Shown: in pieces, positions 7,504 through 17,084 of the stretch | How the letters are laid out: every line of letters begins with the position of its first letter | Position numbering within the stretch: the stretch's first letter is position 1 | NCBI GenBank assembly: GCA_017541885.1 | Contig: JAFXYF010000008.1 | Span: 124,001-188,000, forward strand | Direction of reading: 5' to 3' | DNA from: Bacilli bacterium | GTDB lineage: Bacteria; Bacillota_I; Bacilli_A; RF39; UBA660 | Length of the DNA stretch: 64,000 bases | Notes under the pieces: generated by a model | Told to the model about the DNA's origin: nothing | Databases searched by the model: none | The model's input: only the letters and a program-made list of their open reading frames with translations | Translations under genes and position numbers: made by a program

Positions 7504-8568
7504 CTATATATTATTCTTTAAAAAAACTATCGCTTTTTTCTGTTCTTCTTCTAATATGCTATATGTTTTATTAAAATCTGTTTGTAAATTAAACAAACTT
7601 TCTATGTCTTCAAGATTATTAACCATCCTATTTTCTAGTGATAGTTTTTTTAATAAATCTGTAAGTTTATTTGAATTAGACTTTCTAATAATTGTACAGA
7701 AATTTGTTTTTGTTTTAATCGCAAATATACTACCATGAAAAGTATCAGTGATAACAAAATCTGCTTTTTCAAAATATGAGAAAAGCTCCAAAGGATGAAC
7801 AATTTTAATTTCATCTGCAATTTTTTGATAAGAGCCTAAACTCAAAATTTTTTTATTATGCTTTTTGGCAAATCTTTTTATGTATTTTTCTTCTCGACTG
7901 TTTAATCTTCCAGAATATGCATACAAAATAATGTAATTTTTAATATTAACGTCCACACTTTTTCGATCATCAAAATTATATATAAGAACCGGATCTAAGT
8001 TTATTTCAGGAACTTTATTCGTTAACTTATACACAATATCTTTGCTATTATTATCTCTTACAGAAATTGCTTTGAAATTTAATAAAAAGTTTGATATTTC
8101 ATTAACTATATTATATTTTTCTAACATTTCATATGTAGTATGTCCAAAACATGCTGCATATGAAATTATATTTGATTTATCATACTCAAATCCAAACAGG
8201 TTTCTTGAATATCCAACTGGATATGGCTGAAGGCAATTAAAAACCTCATCACTCCCTATTATCAAAGTATCAATATTCTTATTGTAATTTAACTCATTTA
8301 TTTCCATTTCTGGTAAAAACAAATTATCATATGCTTCAGCAAATCTTTTTATTGACCTTCTTTTCTTTATAAATTGAATTATATTTAAATTATTTTTGAT
8401 TTTAGATATCAATTCATTATTATCTGGCAACAAACTTTTTTCAAATTTGTAGTCTATAAATTCAACTTCATTGCCTAACGATTCTACTATTTTTTTTAAA
8501 GCATATGCTTGCATAAAAGAACCATAATTTCTAATTCTTTGCATAGACATTATTCCAATTTTTGACAT
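7504..8568 (-). CDS. Polysaccharide pyruvyl transferase family protein
   Basis: A 354-residue protein with the family N-terminus KIGIMSMQRIRNYGSFMQAY and the later conserved segments IIGSDEVFNCLQPYP, YAACFGHTTY and ADFVITDTFHGSIFAIK (residues about 90-290). CsaB/WcaK-like enzymes of this family transfer pyruvate from phosphoenolpyruvate to a sugar as a ketal, giving the polymer negative charge. It sits between the polymerase and the flippase genes. AAGGAGAGTATT precedes the ATG. Full family length. Confidence 0.85.
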   Translation of the reverse strand: MSKIGIMSMQRIRNYGSFMQAYALKKIVESLGNEVEFIDYKFEKSLLPDNNELISKIKNNLNIIQFIKKRRSIKRFAEAYDNLFLPEMEINELNYNKNIDTLIIGSDEVFNCLQPYPVGYSRNLFGFEYDKSNIISYAACFGHTTYEMLEKYNIVNEISNFLLNFKAISVRDNNSKDIVYKLTNKVPEINLDPVLIYNFDDRKSVDVNIKNYIILYAYSGRLNSREEKYIKRFAKKHNKKILSLGSYQKIADEIKIVHPLELFSYFEKADFVITDTFHGSIFAIKTKTNFCTIIRKSNSNKLTDLLKKLSLENRMVNNLEDIESLFNLQTDFNKTYSILEEEQKKAIVFLKNNI

Positions 8569-8589
8569 AATACTCTCCTTATATAATCA

Positions 8590-9687
8590 TTAATTAAAAA
8601 TAAAAAATTTAAATCCACACAGATTTCCATAAATACCAGCAATAAACAATATAATTGCACTAATAATAAACATAAATGTAACACCACCACGTTTTTTTAA
8701 TAATGATAGATATTTAGCCATTAAAGGTATATTAATCAAAAAATGTAGTGTCCCAATTCTATGGAAAATAGAATATTCACCTATGTTTAATAAAATAATT
8801 GCCAAAAGAATGAATGAGAAGAAGTTTATATATTTCAAAGAATCATCCACCATAATTGATTTCCAGTGCATTAATTTTATAAAAACAATATAAATTGTCA
8901 TTATTGACATTAAAATGAACTCCGGCAAATATGAATATGTAACATGTTCTTTATAGTATGATTCAGTAAACAAAATCTGATTAACAAAGCTTGGATAAAA
9001 AATATAAATAATTCCTAAAATAGTTATAGGAATAAGCGAGTAAAAAATTTTCCATTTCTTTTTTTGCAATGGATAAATTGCTACTCTAAGAATAATAATT
9101 GCTAAGGCAGCTAAATGAATAGTTCCTGCAATGAAATAAATTGGTAAATGCTTAACTAAACTTTTTTTATTAAATACTTCATTATAAATACAATATGTAA
9201 TCATCGCAAATGCTGTCATACATCTAATATTTGTTATAACTTCTAAGTATGTACCCAAACTCATAATAAAAATTAAAAATAACGATCTTTTATATCCATT
9301 AATATCATATTTTTCACATAAATCATTATATATGCTGAAAACACATGAATAAAAAATCATAGAAACAGTAAAAGGAGCAATTCCATAAAAATCAGTTTTA
9401 CTAATAAAATAATAGAAAATATTAATAGTAGGAGTAAAAGATCTAGTCAACAATTCAATCAAAGCATATGAATTCATAGGCTTATAATATTGAGACAATG
9501 TTATATATATTCTCTCCAAATCATATCCGGGGTTAGGAATATAAAAATATGCCAGAATACTTAGTAATACTGTATATATCATTAATGCTTTCTTGGGAGA
9601 TTTTTTGCTTTTTTTCACAACAAAAGCAAAGAACAATAATAATATACCATATGTTAATACACCAATTATTCTTTCTTTATAATACAT
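8590..9687 (-). CDS. EpsG-like polysaccharide polymerase (Wzy type)
   Basis: A 365-residue membrane protein with about 10 hydrophobic segments. The pattern of an early helix, a polar stretch containing PNPGYDLERIY, a central NIRCMTAFAMITYCIY and then the IAGTIHLAALAII segment matches the EpsG family, the Wzy-type polymerases of Gram-positive exopolysaccharide operons. It would join flipped repeat units at the outer membrane face. GAGGAGGATAAGT precedes the ATG. Polymerases are poorly conserved, so the call rests on topology, the EpsG-like motifs and operon context. Confidence 0.75.
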   Translation of the reverse strand: MYYKERIIGVLTYGILLLFFAFVVKKSKKSPKKALMIYTVLLSILAYFYIPNPGYDLERIYITLSQYYKPMNSYALIELLTRSFTPTINIFYYFISKTDFYGIAPFTVSMIFYSCVFSIYNDLCEKYDINGYKRSLFLIFIMSLGTYLEVITNIRCMTAFAMITYCIYNEVFNKKSLVKHLPIYFIAGTIHLAALAIIILRVAIYPLQKKKWKIFYSLIPITILGIIYIFYPSFVNQILFTESYYKEHVTYSYLPEFILMSIMTIYIVFIKLMHWKSIMVDDSLKYINFFSFILLAIILLNIGEYSIFHRIGTLHFLINIPLMAKYLSLLKKRGGVTFMFIISAIILFIAGIYGNLCGFKFFIFN

Positions 9688-9703
9688 ACTTATCCTCCTC
9701 TTA

Positions 9704-10765
9704 TCATTCTACTGTATATTTTTTTTCTAATAAAACTATTTTTTCATCAAAAAATTTAAAAATGCATTTATCAAATAATAATTTTCTTACTAATTCAATA
9801 AAAAGGCAAATACAACATACAATCATTACGCTAACAATTATGTGTATTATCAAATAGTCCGATGAGAAAAATTTATTATTTTTAAGTAAATCACACCATA
9901 TTATACTTCTTAAATATTTATTATCTGATATAAGATAAATGCCAAAAACCAATGAGGAAATATAATTAATAATATTATTAAAACTTGGTTTCATCGTAGA
10001 AAAAATACAAAAAATTGATGAAGATAACATTAAAGCAAAAATAGAATACATATTTAATAAATATGTTGAATGATTACCAACATAGCTAATTTTTGTACCA
10101 ATTAAGTCAAACATTATAATAGATAATGCGATTATTGTAGCAGATAAAATCATTATTTTAAAACTAGTATTGCCTTTACAAAATTGATTATCTTTATATT
10201 TAGAAAAATAAGCACCTATAGAATATAAAAATACGAAATATACTAATTCATTACCATAATAATCCATAGTAGTTAATGTGCAGAAAATATAGAAAATAGA
10301 TACTCCAAATAGAATAAACTTTAAATGATCATTTCTTTGAATAGAATTAAGAAATTTATTAATGAATGGATGGAATAAGTACAAAACGAAATAAGCAGTT
10401 GCAAACCAATATCTTTTAAATGTAATAGGAAATAAGTTTAATACTAATGATTTAATATCAAATGTTTCAATTTTTAAAAAGATTAGTAAAAGATATATAG
10501 TTATAGAATAAAAAGATACTTGTGCTAAAAATCTAAACAATTTTTTAAATCTAATCTCATTTGAACTAATCAAAAAATAACCAGAAATCAAAACAAACAA
10601 CATAGTTCCAATATTGCCTAATATGCTTATTTCTAAAATATATCTATTAAATCCTACAGGTAAATGGTGTATATCATACCCACTATGCATTACATAGTGA
10701 CTCAATACTATTAAAACCATAGATATAATTCTTAATATTTCTAATTTAGTATTTCTCTTTTCCAT
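9704..10765 (-). CDS. Acyltransferase 3 family membrane protein
   Basis: A 353-residue protein with about 10 hydrophobic segments. The N-terminus KLEILRIISMVLIVLSHYVM holds the conserved R and H of the acyltransferase 3 (OafA/WecH) family, and NIGTMLFVLISGYFLIS is the second conserved segment. Members O-acylate (usually O-acetylate) sugars of surface polymers. It lies between a glycosyltransferase and the polymerase, so the repeat unit is probably acetylated. AAAGGAGTTG precedes the ATG. Substrate unknown. Confidence 0.83.
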   Translation of the reverse strand: MEKRNTKLEILRIISMVLIVLSHYVMHSGYDIHHLPVGFNRYILEISILGNIGTMLFVLISGYFLISSNEIRFKKLFRFLAQVSFYSITIYLLLIFLKIETFDIKSLVLNLFPITFKRYWFATAYFVLYLFHPFINKFLNSIQRNDHLKFILFGVSIFYIFCTLTTMDYYGNELVYFVFLYSIGAYFSKYKDNQFCKGNTSFKIMILSATIIALSIIMFDLIGTKISYVGNHSTYLLNMYSIFALMLSSSIFCIFSTMKPSFNNIINYISSLVFGIYLISDNKYLRSIIWCDLLKNNKFFSSDYLIIHIIVSVMIVCCICLFIELVRKLLFDKCIFKFFDEKIVLLEKKYTVE

Positions 10766-10786
10766 AGCAACAACTCCTTTCTATTA

Positions 10787-11575
10787 TTATTTTAAAACTC
10801 CTTTACCTTCAATCATTTTTCTTAAAGCTCTGAATGAAGATATTTTTTCCTTATACTCTTTTCTTTTTCTAATTATAAATTGCAAGCATAGTAATAACCA
10901 CCAGAATTTACTAATTCTATAAAAGCATGCTCCCTTAATTATAAAATATTCTTCATCATAACCTTTAAACCATGTTGATTCTCTATTATCCAAACGAGCA
11001 ATTTCTATTGGATATGAATATATTTTTAATCCAGATCTAATACAATCTGAAAGAAAAATGTTTTCCTCGCCCATATATAAACTGCTACCTGCTCCAAATC
11101 TATCATCAAAAATAATATTATATTTTTTGATTGATTCGACTTTAAAAGACAATTGTACTGATTGAATTTTAAAGGTTTTTAAAGCACTAACTTTTCCTTC
11201 TTTAAGTTTAGGCTTGACATTATTCGGATTATCACTACTCACAAAAAAAGCAATTATATCAGCATCATTATATTTTGTATAAGCAGCTTTAATTATTTGT
11301 TCATAATTATTTACATAACTCATATCATCATCTGCTAATAATGCAATAGATGAAGAACATTTATTTAAAGCTAAATTTCTGCTCCTACTTAATCCTTTTT
11401 CACGATATGAAAATAATTTGTTCTTACCATTTGAAATATCATGAACTAATACTTCACTATTAGGGCATTGATTTATAACAATAGAACTACCCTTAATATT
11501 CATTTTATCAATTAGTTTTTCATATTGCTTTTTACTATTAATATTCATTGTTGATATTAGCACTTCTATATCCAT
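10787..11575 (-). CDS. GT2-like glycosyltransferase (divergent)
   Basis: A 262-residue protein. It lacks the usual SIVVPxYN start but keeps the GT-A logic: YREKGLSRSRNLALNKCSSS followed by an Asp cluster ALLADDDMSYVNN (about residues 80-92) that would bind the nucleotide sugar and metal, and MGEENIFLSDCIRSGLKIYS downstream, where acidic residues take the catalytic base position. A C-terminal hydrophobic stretch (SKFWWLLLCLQFII) suggests membrane attachment. AGGTGACTAT lies just upstream and overlaps the stop of the preceding small ORF. Confidence 0.75.
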   Translation of the reverse strand: MDIEVLISTMNINSKKQYEKLIDKMNIKGSSIVINQCPNSEVLVHDISNGKNKLFSYREKGLSRSRNLALNKCSSSIALLADDDMSYVNNYEQIIKAAYTKYNDADIIAFFVSSDNPNNVKPKLKEGKVSALKTFKIQSVQLSFKVESIKKYNIIFDDRFGAGSSLYMGEENIFLSDCIRSGLKIYSYPIEIARLDNRESTWFKGYDEEYFIIKGACFYRISKFWWLLLCLQFIIRKRKEYKEKISSFRALRKMIEGKGVLK

Positions 11576-11583
11576 ATAGTCAC

Positions 11584-11727
11584 CTATATTCTCCTTATAA
11601 TTTCATTTAAATTCTTTATTGATACACAACACTTTCTTGTAAGTATTTGAACAGTGAGAAATGATTCTGATGAGCAAGAATAATCATATTCAAATTTGAA
11701 TGGTGAATTTATTAAACAAAAATTCAT
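11584..11727 (-). CDS. Small 47-residue ORF with strong ribosome binding site
   Basis: Reads MNFCLINSPFKFEYDYS and continues to a basic end NLNEIIRRI. AAGGAG lies 9 bases upstream of the ATG and the TAG stop overlaps the AGGTG site of the following glycosyltransferase. It is Cys-containing and has no membrane segment. Nothing recognised. It fills an otherwise unexplained 156-base space in a tightly packed operon, so either a small gene or the remnant of a lost transferase is possible. Confidence 0.4.
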   Translation of the reverse strand: MNFCLINSPFKFEYDYSCSSESFLTVQILTRKCCVSIKNLNEIIRRI

Positions 11728-11731
11728 TTTA

Positions 11732-12493
11732 TCATTCTCCTTTTTTTATTCTATGATACTTTTTCAAATTTCTAATCACGTAATAGGACATGTAATAAAT
11801 AGATTGAAAGACATTAAGTTTAAGGTATCTATAAGTATTCCAATTCATTTTAAAAGCTCTAAATTTATTGCCACTTTTAGAATTTGACGAAATACGATAG
11901 ATTAATAATGGCTCATTAATACCATATGCATTTTTTTCTTTTTTTAAAATAGAAAGCCATGTAGCATAATCTTCATGCATGTAATCACCTGGCATTTTGT
12001 TCTCCAACAAAAAATCTTTCTTTATCAATACTGAAGAACAAGCAATTATGTTTTGTTTTAATAACTTCTTATAGCATGTCTTTTCAGGCACTTCAAAAAT
12101 AAATGAATTATTTTTCCCATCTTCATTAATATAACTAACTCCAGTATAAGTAAAATTAGCGTCTTTATTCTTAATTAATTCCATTTGCTTTTGAAGTTTT
12201 TTAGGATCCCAAATATCATCTGAATCCAGAAAAGCTATATATTTTCCCTTTGAATTTAGAACGCCTGTGTTTCTAGCAATAGAAACACCAGAGTTCTTTT
12301 CTAAATTAATTAGTTTTATTTTTTTATTAGATAAATAATTATTAATTATGTTTTTACTATTATCAGTGGATGCATCATTTATTAAAATCAATTCCCACTT
12401 TTTATATGTTTGATTTATTACACTATCAATACTTTCTTTTAAATACTTTTCCGCATTATAGACTGGTATAACTATACTTACCAAATCATTCAT
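11732..12493 (-). CDS. GT2 family glycosyltransferase
   Basis: A 253-residue GT-A transferase. Motifs in order: LVSIVIPVYNAEKYLKESID, LILINDASTDNSKNII, GVSIARNTGVLNSKGKY and the DxD in AFLDSDDIWDPKKL (about residues 80-90). MHEDYATWLSILKK provides the typical ED acceptor/base motif. The start at 12493 (MNDLVSIVIP) has GAGGTAGTTTT upstream; an earlier in-frame codon has none. It is the second gene of the operon and probably adds the second sugar to the lipid carrier. Sugar specificity cannot be read. Confidence 0.85.
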   Translation of the reverse strand: MNDLVSIVIPVYNAEKYLKESIDSVINQTYKKWELILINDASTDNSKNIINNYLSNKKIKLINLEKNSGVSIARNTGVLNSKGKYIAFLDSDDIWDPKKLQKQMELIKNKDANFTYTGVSYINEDGKNNSFIFEVPEKTCYKKLLKQNIIACSSVLIKKDFLLENKMPGDYMHEDYATWLSILKKEKNAYGINEPLLIYRISSNSKSGNKFRAFKMNWNTYRYLKLNVFQSIYYMSYYVIRNLKKYHRIKKGE

Positions 12494-12532
12494 AAAACTA
12501 CCTCTTTCAAACAATAAACATCTAAATGTCTT

Positions 12533-13246
12533 TTAGATGTTTTTACTTATTTTATTTTGTTTTTTCAAATCATTAAGTTCTCTTTCAATATTATTTTTGC
12601 CTGCATCTGCCCCTTTAGCACCAAATACAGCAATAAATGTATAAGTAACAACAATTAAATCCATCCATAAAGAATAATATTTTATATAATCAAGATCATA
12701 TTCAATCTTTTTAAAAATATCTATATCATTTCTTCCTCTTGTTTGTGCAAGACCAGTAATTCCAGGTCTAACAATATTTCTAAATCTTTGGGCTTCATTC
12801 ATCACTTCATAGTAGTCTGGAATCCAAGGACGAGGTCCAATGAAACTCATCTCACCTTTTAAGATATTAATTAGTTGTGGAATTTCATCTAAAGATGTTT
12901 TTCTTAAAAAAGTTCCAATTCTTGTATGTTGATCAGCTTTTGAAAGATCATGAACATCATTGTTTTTTTCCATAGTTCTAAACTTATACATATAGAATTC
13001 TTTTCCGTATTTTCCAGTTCTTAATTGTTTAAAAAAAACAGGACCATTACTATCAAGTTTAATAAGAATTGCAATTATAAGCATCAATGGTGATGCAACT
13101 ATTAATCCAATAATAGCTAAAATACGATCAGAAAAAAATTTAATAGCTGCAAATGTTTTAATAGATATTTGTTGAACTAAATTTCTATCACTAACATTTC
13201 CTTCTAAATCAACATATTGTTCTAAATAATTATTTCTCATGTACAT
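12533..13246 (-). CDS. Initiating sugar-phosphate transferase (undecaprenyl-phosphate glycosyl-1-phosphate transferase)
   Basis: A 237-residue Bac_transf/PglC-type protein. One hydrophobic (re-entrant) helix (FSDRILAIIGLIVASPLMLI) is followed by GPVFFKQLRTGKYGKEFYMY-KFRTM, KTSLDEIPQLINILKGEMSF-IGPRP and RPGITGLAQ, all family hallmarks. It transfers a sugar phosphate to undecaprenyl phosphate, the first step of repeat-unit assembly. It is the first gene after the operon promoter. The start is ambiguous between ATG 13246 and ATG 13240; the GTGAGAG upstream is better spaced for 13240. The short N-terminus means the polytopic N-terminal half of WcaJ-type enzymes is absent. Confidence 0.9.
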   Translation of the reverse strand: MYMRNNYLEQYVDLEGNVSDRNLVQQISIKTFAAIKFFSDRILAIIGLIVASPLMLIIAILIKLDSNGPVFFKQLRTGKYGKEFYMYKFRTMEKNNDVHDLSKADQHTRIGTFLRKTSLDEIPQLINILKGEMSFIGPRPWIPDYYEVMNEAQRFRNIVRPGITGLAQTRGRNDIDIFKKIEYDLDYIKYYSLWMDLIVVTYTFIAVFGAKGADAGKNNIERELNDLKKQNKISKNI

Positions 13247-13274
13247 CTCTCACTCTATTATACTATCTTCTAAC

Positions 13275-13303
13275 ATTATACCTTAATTCGACAAATTTCA
13301 CAA
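13275..13303 (-). promoter_or_regulatory. Polysaccharide operon promoter
   Basis: TTGTGA (13298-13303), 17 bases and TATAAT (13275-13280) on minus. A second TATAAT-like box sits nearer the gene. Confidence 0.65.
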
Positions 13304-13324
13304 TGTAAAAAACACTTTTTTACA
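13304..13324. promoter_or_regulatory. Palindrome next to the polysaccharide -35 box
   Basis: TGTAAAAAA-CAC-TTTTTTACA, a perfect 9-bp inverted repeat abutting the -35 hexamer. A possible operator. Confidence 0.45.
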
Positions 13325-13383
13325 CTACAAAATATTTGCCCAAAAGCATTGAATATTCTACCACTAAATTCATTATAAAACAA

Positions 13384-13411
13384 GAAAAAAGACCTTTTTA
13401 TAGGTCTTTTT
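13384..13411 (-). terminator. Terminator of the addB-addA-GNAT operon
   Basis: AAAAAGACCTATAAAAAGGT and onward T run on minus form the hairpin. It overlaps the GNAT stop codon. Confidence 0.75.
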
Positions 13412-13916
13412 TATAAATATTTCTTATTCCTCTAGAAAATTCTTGTGTACCAATACATGTAAATCCATGCTTTTCCATATTTCTAATACAATGTTTATTA
13501 TCTGGATGTACTGTAGTAAAAGCATACTTATATCCTAAATTTCTAGCATATTGATCCATATCTTCTAAAATATGTAATTGTATTCCATTACCTCTTACAT
13601 CTTCTGATACAGCTTCTGGTCCATAATCAATTACATAAGTAAATGGTATATCACTAAGTCCAAACTTTACTAAATCTTTTTCTCTAGCAGGAATAATCAT
13701 ACTAGATGCATATAATAATCCATTACTCTCATATAAGAATATATGTGACATATTATCTAAACAGTCCTTTAATTCATTATATGAAAAATCCCCTAACCAT
13801 TCAGGATGTTCCATCCTTGACTTTATACTTTCTACAAAATCATAATATAACTCTAAGTTATCTCTTCTTACATCAATTCTATTTAATTCAATTCCCTTTT
13901 TTTCAATTCTACTCAT
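13398..13916 (-). CDS. GNAT family N-acetyltransferase
   Basis: A 172-residue single-domain GNAT. Residues about 85-150 hold the acetyl-CoA binding core: YGPEAVSEDVRGNGIQLHIL (R/Q-x-x-G-x-G/A-like loop reading R-G-N-G), LEDMDQYARNLGYKYAFTTV and HPDNKHCIRNMEKHGF, the usual motif B. The acetyl acceptor is unknown. The ATG overlaps the addA stop by 8 bases (ATGAGTAG), so it is translated with addA. A role in recombination is not implied; the coupling may only be positional. Confidence 0.85.
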   Translation of the reverse strand: MSRIEKKGIELNRIDVRRDNLELYYDFVESIKSRMEHPEWLGDFSYNELKDCLDNMSHIFLYESNGLLYASSMIIPAREKDLVKFGLSDIPFTYVIDYGPEAVSEDVRGNGIQLHILEDMDQYARNLGYKYAFTTVHPDNKHCIRNMEKHGFTCIGTQEFSRGIRNIYKKDL

Positions 13917-16900
13917 CTTTTACCTCTCTGTATGTCTCATCTAATATTGAATATAGGTAACAGTCTACACTCTTACCTGTAATTGATTTTATATAATTCC
14001 TATATCCATTTAATTGTTTATTATAAGCTAAATCATCTATATTCTTTAACTTATAATCAATAATAGTATAAGAATCATTATTATCAATTAACAAATCTAT
14101 TATACCATGATTTATAGTATTATCCTCTTCATAATAGAATTCATATTCTTTATACATTGTATAATTTAGTCTACTTTTCATTAAATCACTATTTAAGAAC
14201 TTAGTAATCTTATCTTTAATTCTAGTATTATATATTTTATCTAATAATACAGGATTACTAAAATCTAATTCTTCTAAATATTCATGTACTTTTGTACCAA
14301 ATTCCATTACTTCTTTTTCTTCTTTAGTAATTATATGATTATTCTCTTTAGAGAAATGTGCATCTTTTACTTCTTCTAATTTAATTTCTAAGTTATTTAC
14401 ATTTATATTAGTCTTATTAGAAATATATTTAGATACTTCAATTGCTTCTTTATATTTTGTAGTCGCATCAACTTGACTTTCTTTAGTATATGGAAGAAGT
14501 ATTGTAGTAATACTCTTTAATATATTGTAAAAAGAATTATATTTACTTCTAACTACATCAGATACTTTATCTTTTACATAAAACTCTTCAACTAATTCTG
14601 GTACTACAAATATCATTTCTTCTTTAGCTCTTGTTGTCGCTACATAGAAAAGTCTTATTTTCTCTGATATTTCTTCTAGTCTTACCCTATTCTTTAATAG
14701 TATTTTTAATATTGTATCTTTATAATACTCATTTACTTTAGGAAGTATTAATCCATACTCTTTATCAAATATTATTCTAGAATGTAATTCACTAAAATTA
14801 AATGTAGAAGTATATCCTGCAAAATAACATATTGGGAACTCTAATCCCTTAGATTTATGAATAGTCATAATTCTACAACTATTACTATTCTTACTACTAC
14901 TATTAAATGTTAAATCTAAGTCATTATCAAATACTTTATCTAAATAATCTACAAAATCATATATTGTATTACCTAACTTCTCATAAGATCTTGCTAAATT
15001 ATAGAAATACTCTTCTCTAACTCTTTTAGCATTAATATCACTAGTATTAAGTATAATCTCATCATACTTAGTATAAATAAACACTTGTCTAATAAACTCA
15101 GATAAATTAACTTTATCAATTAAATCACTTAACTCTAATGCATCTTTATATATACTAGTATCTTTATAACTCTTCTTACTAAATATCTCATATATATCTA
15201 AATCACTATATTTATATAAGAAACTTCTAGCTAAAGATATAAAATTATACTCAAACTCTTTATTAATATTATCATTCTTCACAAGCATTATAAATTTAAG
15301 TAAATTCTTAAATATAATACTATCATCATCTCTACTAAAACTCTCATCTTTAAGTATTTGTAGAGGTATATGTAAATATTCAAATATCTTTTTGTAAGTA
15401 TCAAACTCTTTAGTTCTGTCTAAAAGTATTGTAAAGTCAGAGTATTCTGCGACTCTAAGAGTCTTTTGATCTTTATCAAACACTTGAAAATGTTTAGAAA
15501 TCTTATCTTTAATATCATTCGCAATTATAAAAGCTTCTTCTTCAGCTTTAGTAATATTTCTATCTAATTCTTTAGAATTATATGTAAGAACATTCATATG
15601 ATACTCTTGATCAGTTTTACCCTCTTCTTCATATGAAGTATTACCAAAAATCATTTGATGAGATTCTGGATACTCTGCTCCACCTATTCTTAAATCCATT
15701 ACTGGATTAAATAATAAGTTAATATCATCTAATACTTCTCTTCTACTTCTAAAGTTCTTTAATAAATCAATCTTAGTACCATTTATATTATCTTTATATA
15801 AATTATATTTCTCTTGGAATATATCAGGATTAGCATTTCTAAATCTATATATAGATTGTTTAATATCCCCTACCATATATACATTATTCTTGGCTATTAA
15901 TGATATAAACTTCTCTTGAATATCAGATGTATCTTGATATTCATCAACTAATATTTCAGAGAATTTTTCTCTTAATTCTTCTTGTACATCACTATTTTCT
16001 TCTACTACTTTGATTGCTAGTCTTGCAATATCATTAAAGTTATAAATATAATTCTTATTCTTATAATGATCTAATATAGAATCAAACTCTTTTAATATCT
16101 CTATTATAACTTCTTGGCTACTTATAGTAGATTCTATATCTTCTTTAATCTCTTCTACTGAGTCATATATTAAATAACTCTCTTTAAAGTCCTTTAATAA
16201 ATCAGATATCTGGCTCTTTATAGCTTTTCCTTCTTCTGAAGAACCTCTTGGTGCATTAATCTTACCAAAATTCATACTATTTAAGAATTCTTCATAAGTA
16301 TTAGCCTTTAAAAAACTACTATAATTCTCATTCATTTTGATGATGAAATCATCATCAAAGTGATTTTCTAACTCTAAGAACAATTCTTTTATCTCTTTTT
16401 GCTTTTGTTTTAATAATTCTAAATATTCTTCTATAAATGAATTAATTTTGTCTTCATTATAAATATCAAAGTAATTATTTAAGAATTCAGTCTTATCATA
16501 TTTTAATTCTATTTTAGAATATACATCTAATATTTGTTTCTTTAACTCTTCATCATCTTTTAAACAAAAGTCATGAATTAATTTTTCAAACTCTTCTGTA
16601 GGTCTTTCGTAATAGCAATCCATTAATTCATCTAATATCTCTTGTTTCTTAAGTCTAAGTATTACTTCATCAGTTATTTCTACTGCTTCTGGTATATTAA
16701 GCTTAGTATGATACTTTTTAACGATAGATAAAGCAAAAGAATCAAATGTAGTAATATAAGCACCATCTACAAGATTTGCTTCTTCTTCTAATCCTGGAGT
16801 ACTTTTTAAAGCTTTTCTAATTCTTGTTTTCATCTCTGCTGCTGCAGCATTAGTAAAAGTAAGTACAAGTAAATTCTCTACACTAGTACCATTTAATACT

Positions 16901-17016
16901 TTTCTTTTAACTCTTTCAGTTAAAACTGCAGTTTTACCTGATCCTGCTCCAGCAGATACTAATATATTAGTACCCTCTTGGTTAATAGCTTGTAATTGTT
17001 CTTCTGTCCATGCCAT
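13909..17016 (-). CDS. addA: ATP-dependent helicase/nuclease subunit A
   Basis: A 1035-residue UvrD/SF1 helicase-nuclease, shorter than the ~1200 residues of typical AddA. Walker A is SAGAGSGKT (residues 21-29), Walker B is LVDEYQDTSD, and helicase motif V is MTIHKSKGLEFPICYF. The C-terminal RecB-type PD-(D/E)XK nuclease has D974 in GIIDLLI and D987-Y-K989 in TIIDYK. With AddB it resects double-strand ends for RecA loading. AGAGGTGAT precedes the ATG. It is separated from addB by a DinD gene and a BRO-N fragment. Confidence 0.95.
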   Translation of the reverse strand: MAWTEEQLQAINQEGTNILVSAGAGSGKTAVLTERVKRKVLNGTSVENLLVLTFTNAAAAEMKTRIRKALKSTPGLEEEANLVDGAYITTFDSFALSIVKKYHTKLNIPEAVEITDEVILRLKKQEILDELMDCYYERPTEEFEKLIHDFCLKDDEELKKQILDVYSKIELKYDKTEFLNNYFDIYNEDKINSFIEEYLELLKQKQKEIKELFLELENHFDDDFIIKMNENYSSFLKANTYEEFLNSMNFGKINAPRGSSEEGKAIKSQISDLLKDFKESYLIYDSVEEIKEDIESTISSQEVIIEILKEFDSILDHYKNKNYIYNFNDIARLAIKVVEENSDVQEELREKFSEILVDEYQDTSDIQEKFISLIAKNNVYMVGDIKQSIYRFRNANPDIFQEKYNLYKDNINGTKIDLLKNFRSRREVLDDINLLFNPVMDLRIGGAEYPESHQMIFGNTSYEEEGKTDQEYHMNVLTYNSKELDRNITKAEEEAFIIANDIKDKISKHFQVFDKDQKTLRVAEYSDFTILLDRTKEFDTYKKIFEYLHIPLQILKDESFSRDDDSIIFKNLLKFIMLVKNDNINKEFEYNFISLARSFLYKYSDLDIYEIFSKKSYKDTSIYKDALELSDLIDKVNLSEFIRQVFIYTKYDEIILNTSDINAKRVREEYFYNLARSYEKLGNTIYDFVDYLDKVFDNDLDLTFNSSSKNSNSCRIMTIHKSKGLEFPICYFAGYTSTFNFSELHSRIIFDKEYGLILPKVNEYYKDTILKILLKNRVRLEEISEKIRLFYVATTRAKEEMIFVVPELVEEFYVKDKVSDVVRSKYNSFYNILKSITTILLPYTKESQVDATTKYKEAIEVSKYISNKTNINVNNLEIKLEEVKDAHFSKENNHIITKEEKEVMEFGTKVHEYLEELDFSNPVLLDKIYNTRIKDKITKFLNSDLMKSRLNYTMYKEYEFYYEEDNTINHGIIDLLIDNNDSYTIIDYKLKNIDDLAYNKQLNGYRNYIKSITGKSVDCYLYSILDETYREVKDE

Positions 17017-17084
17017 TATCTATCACCTCTTATGTTTATTTCAATTCTTTAAAATCATTGTATTCATAATTTAATACATTGTTA

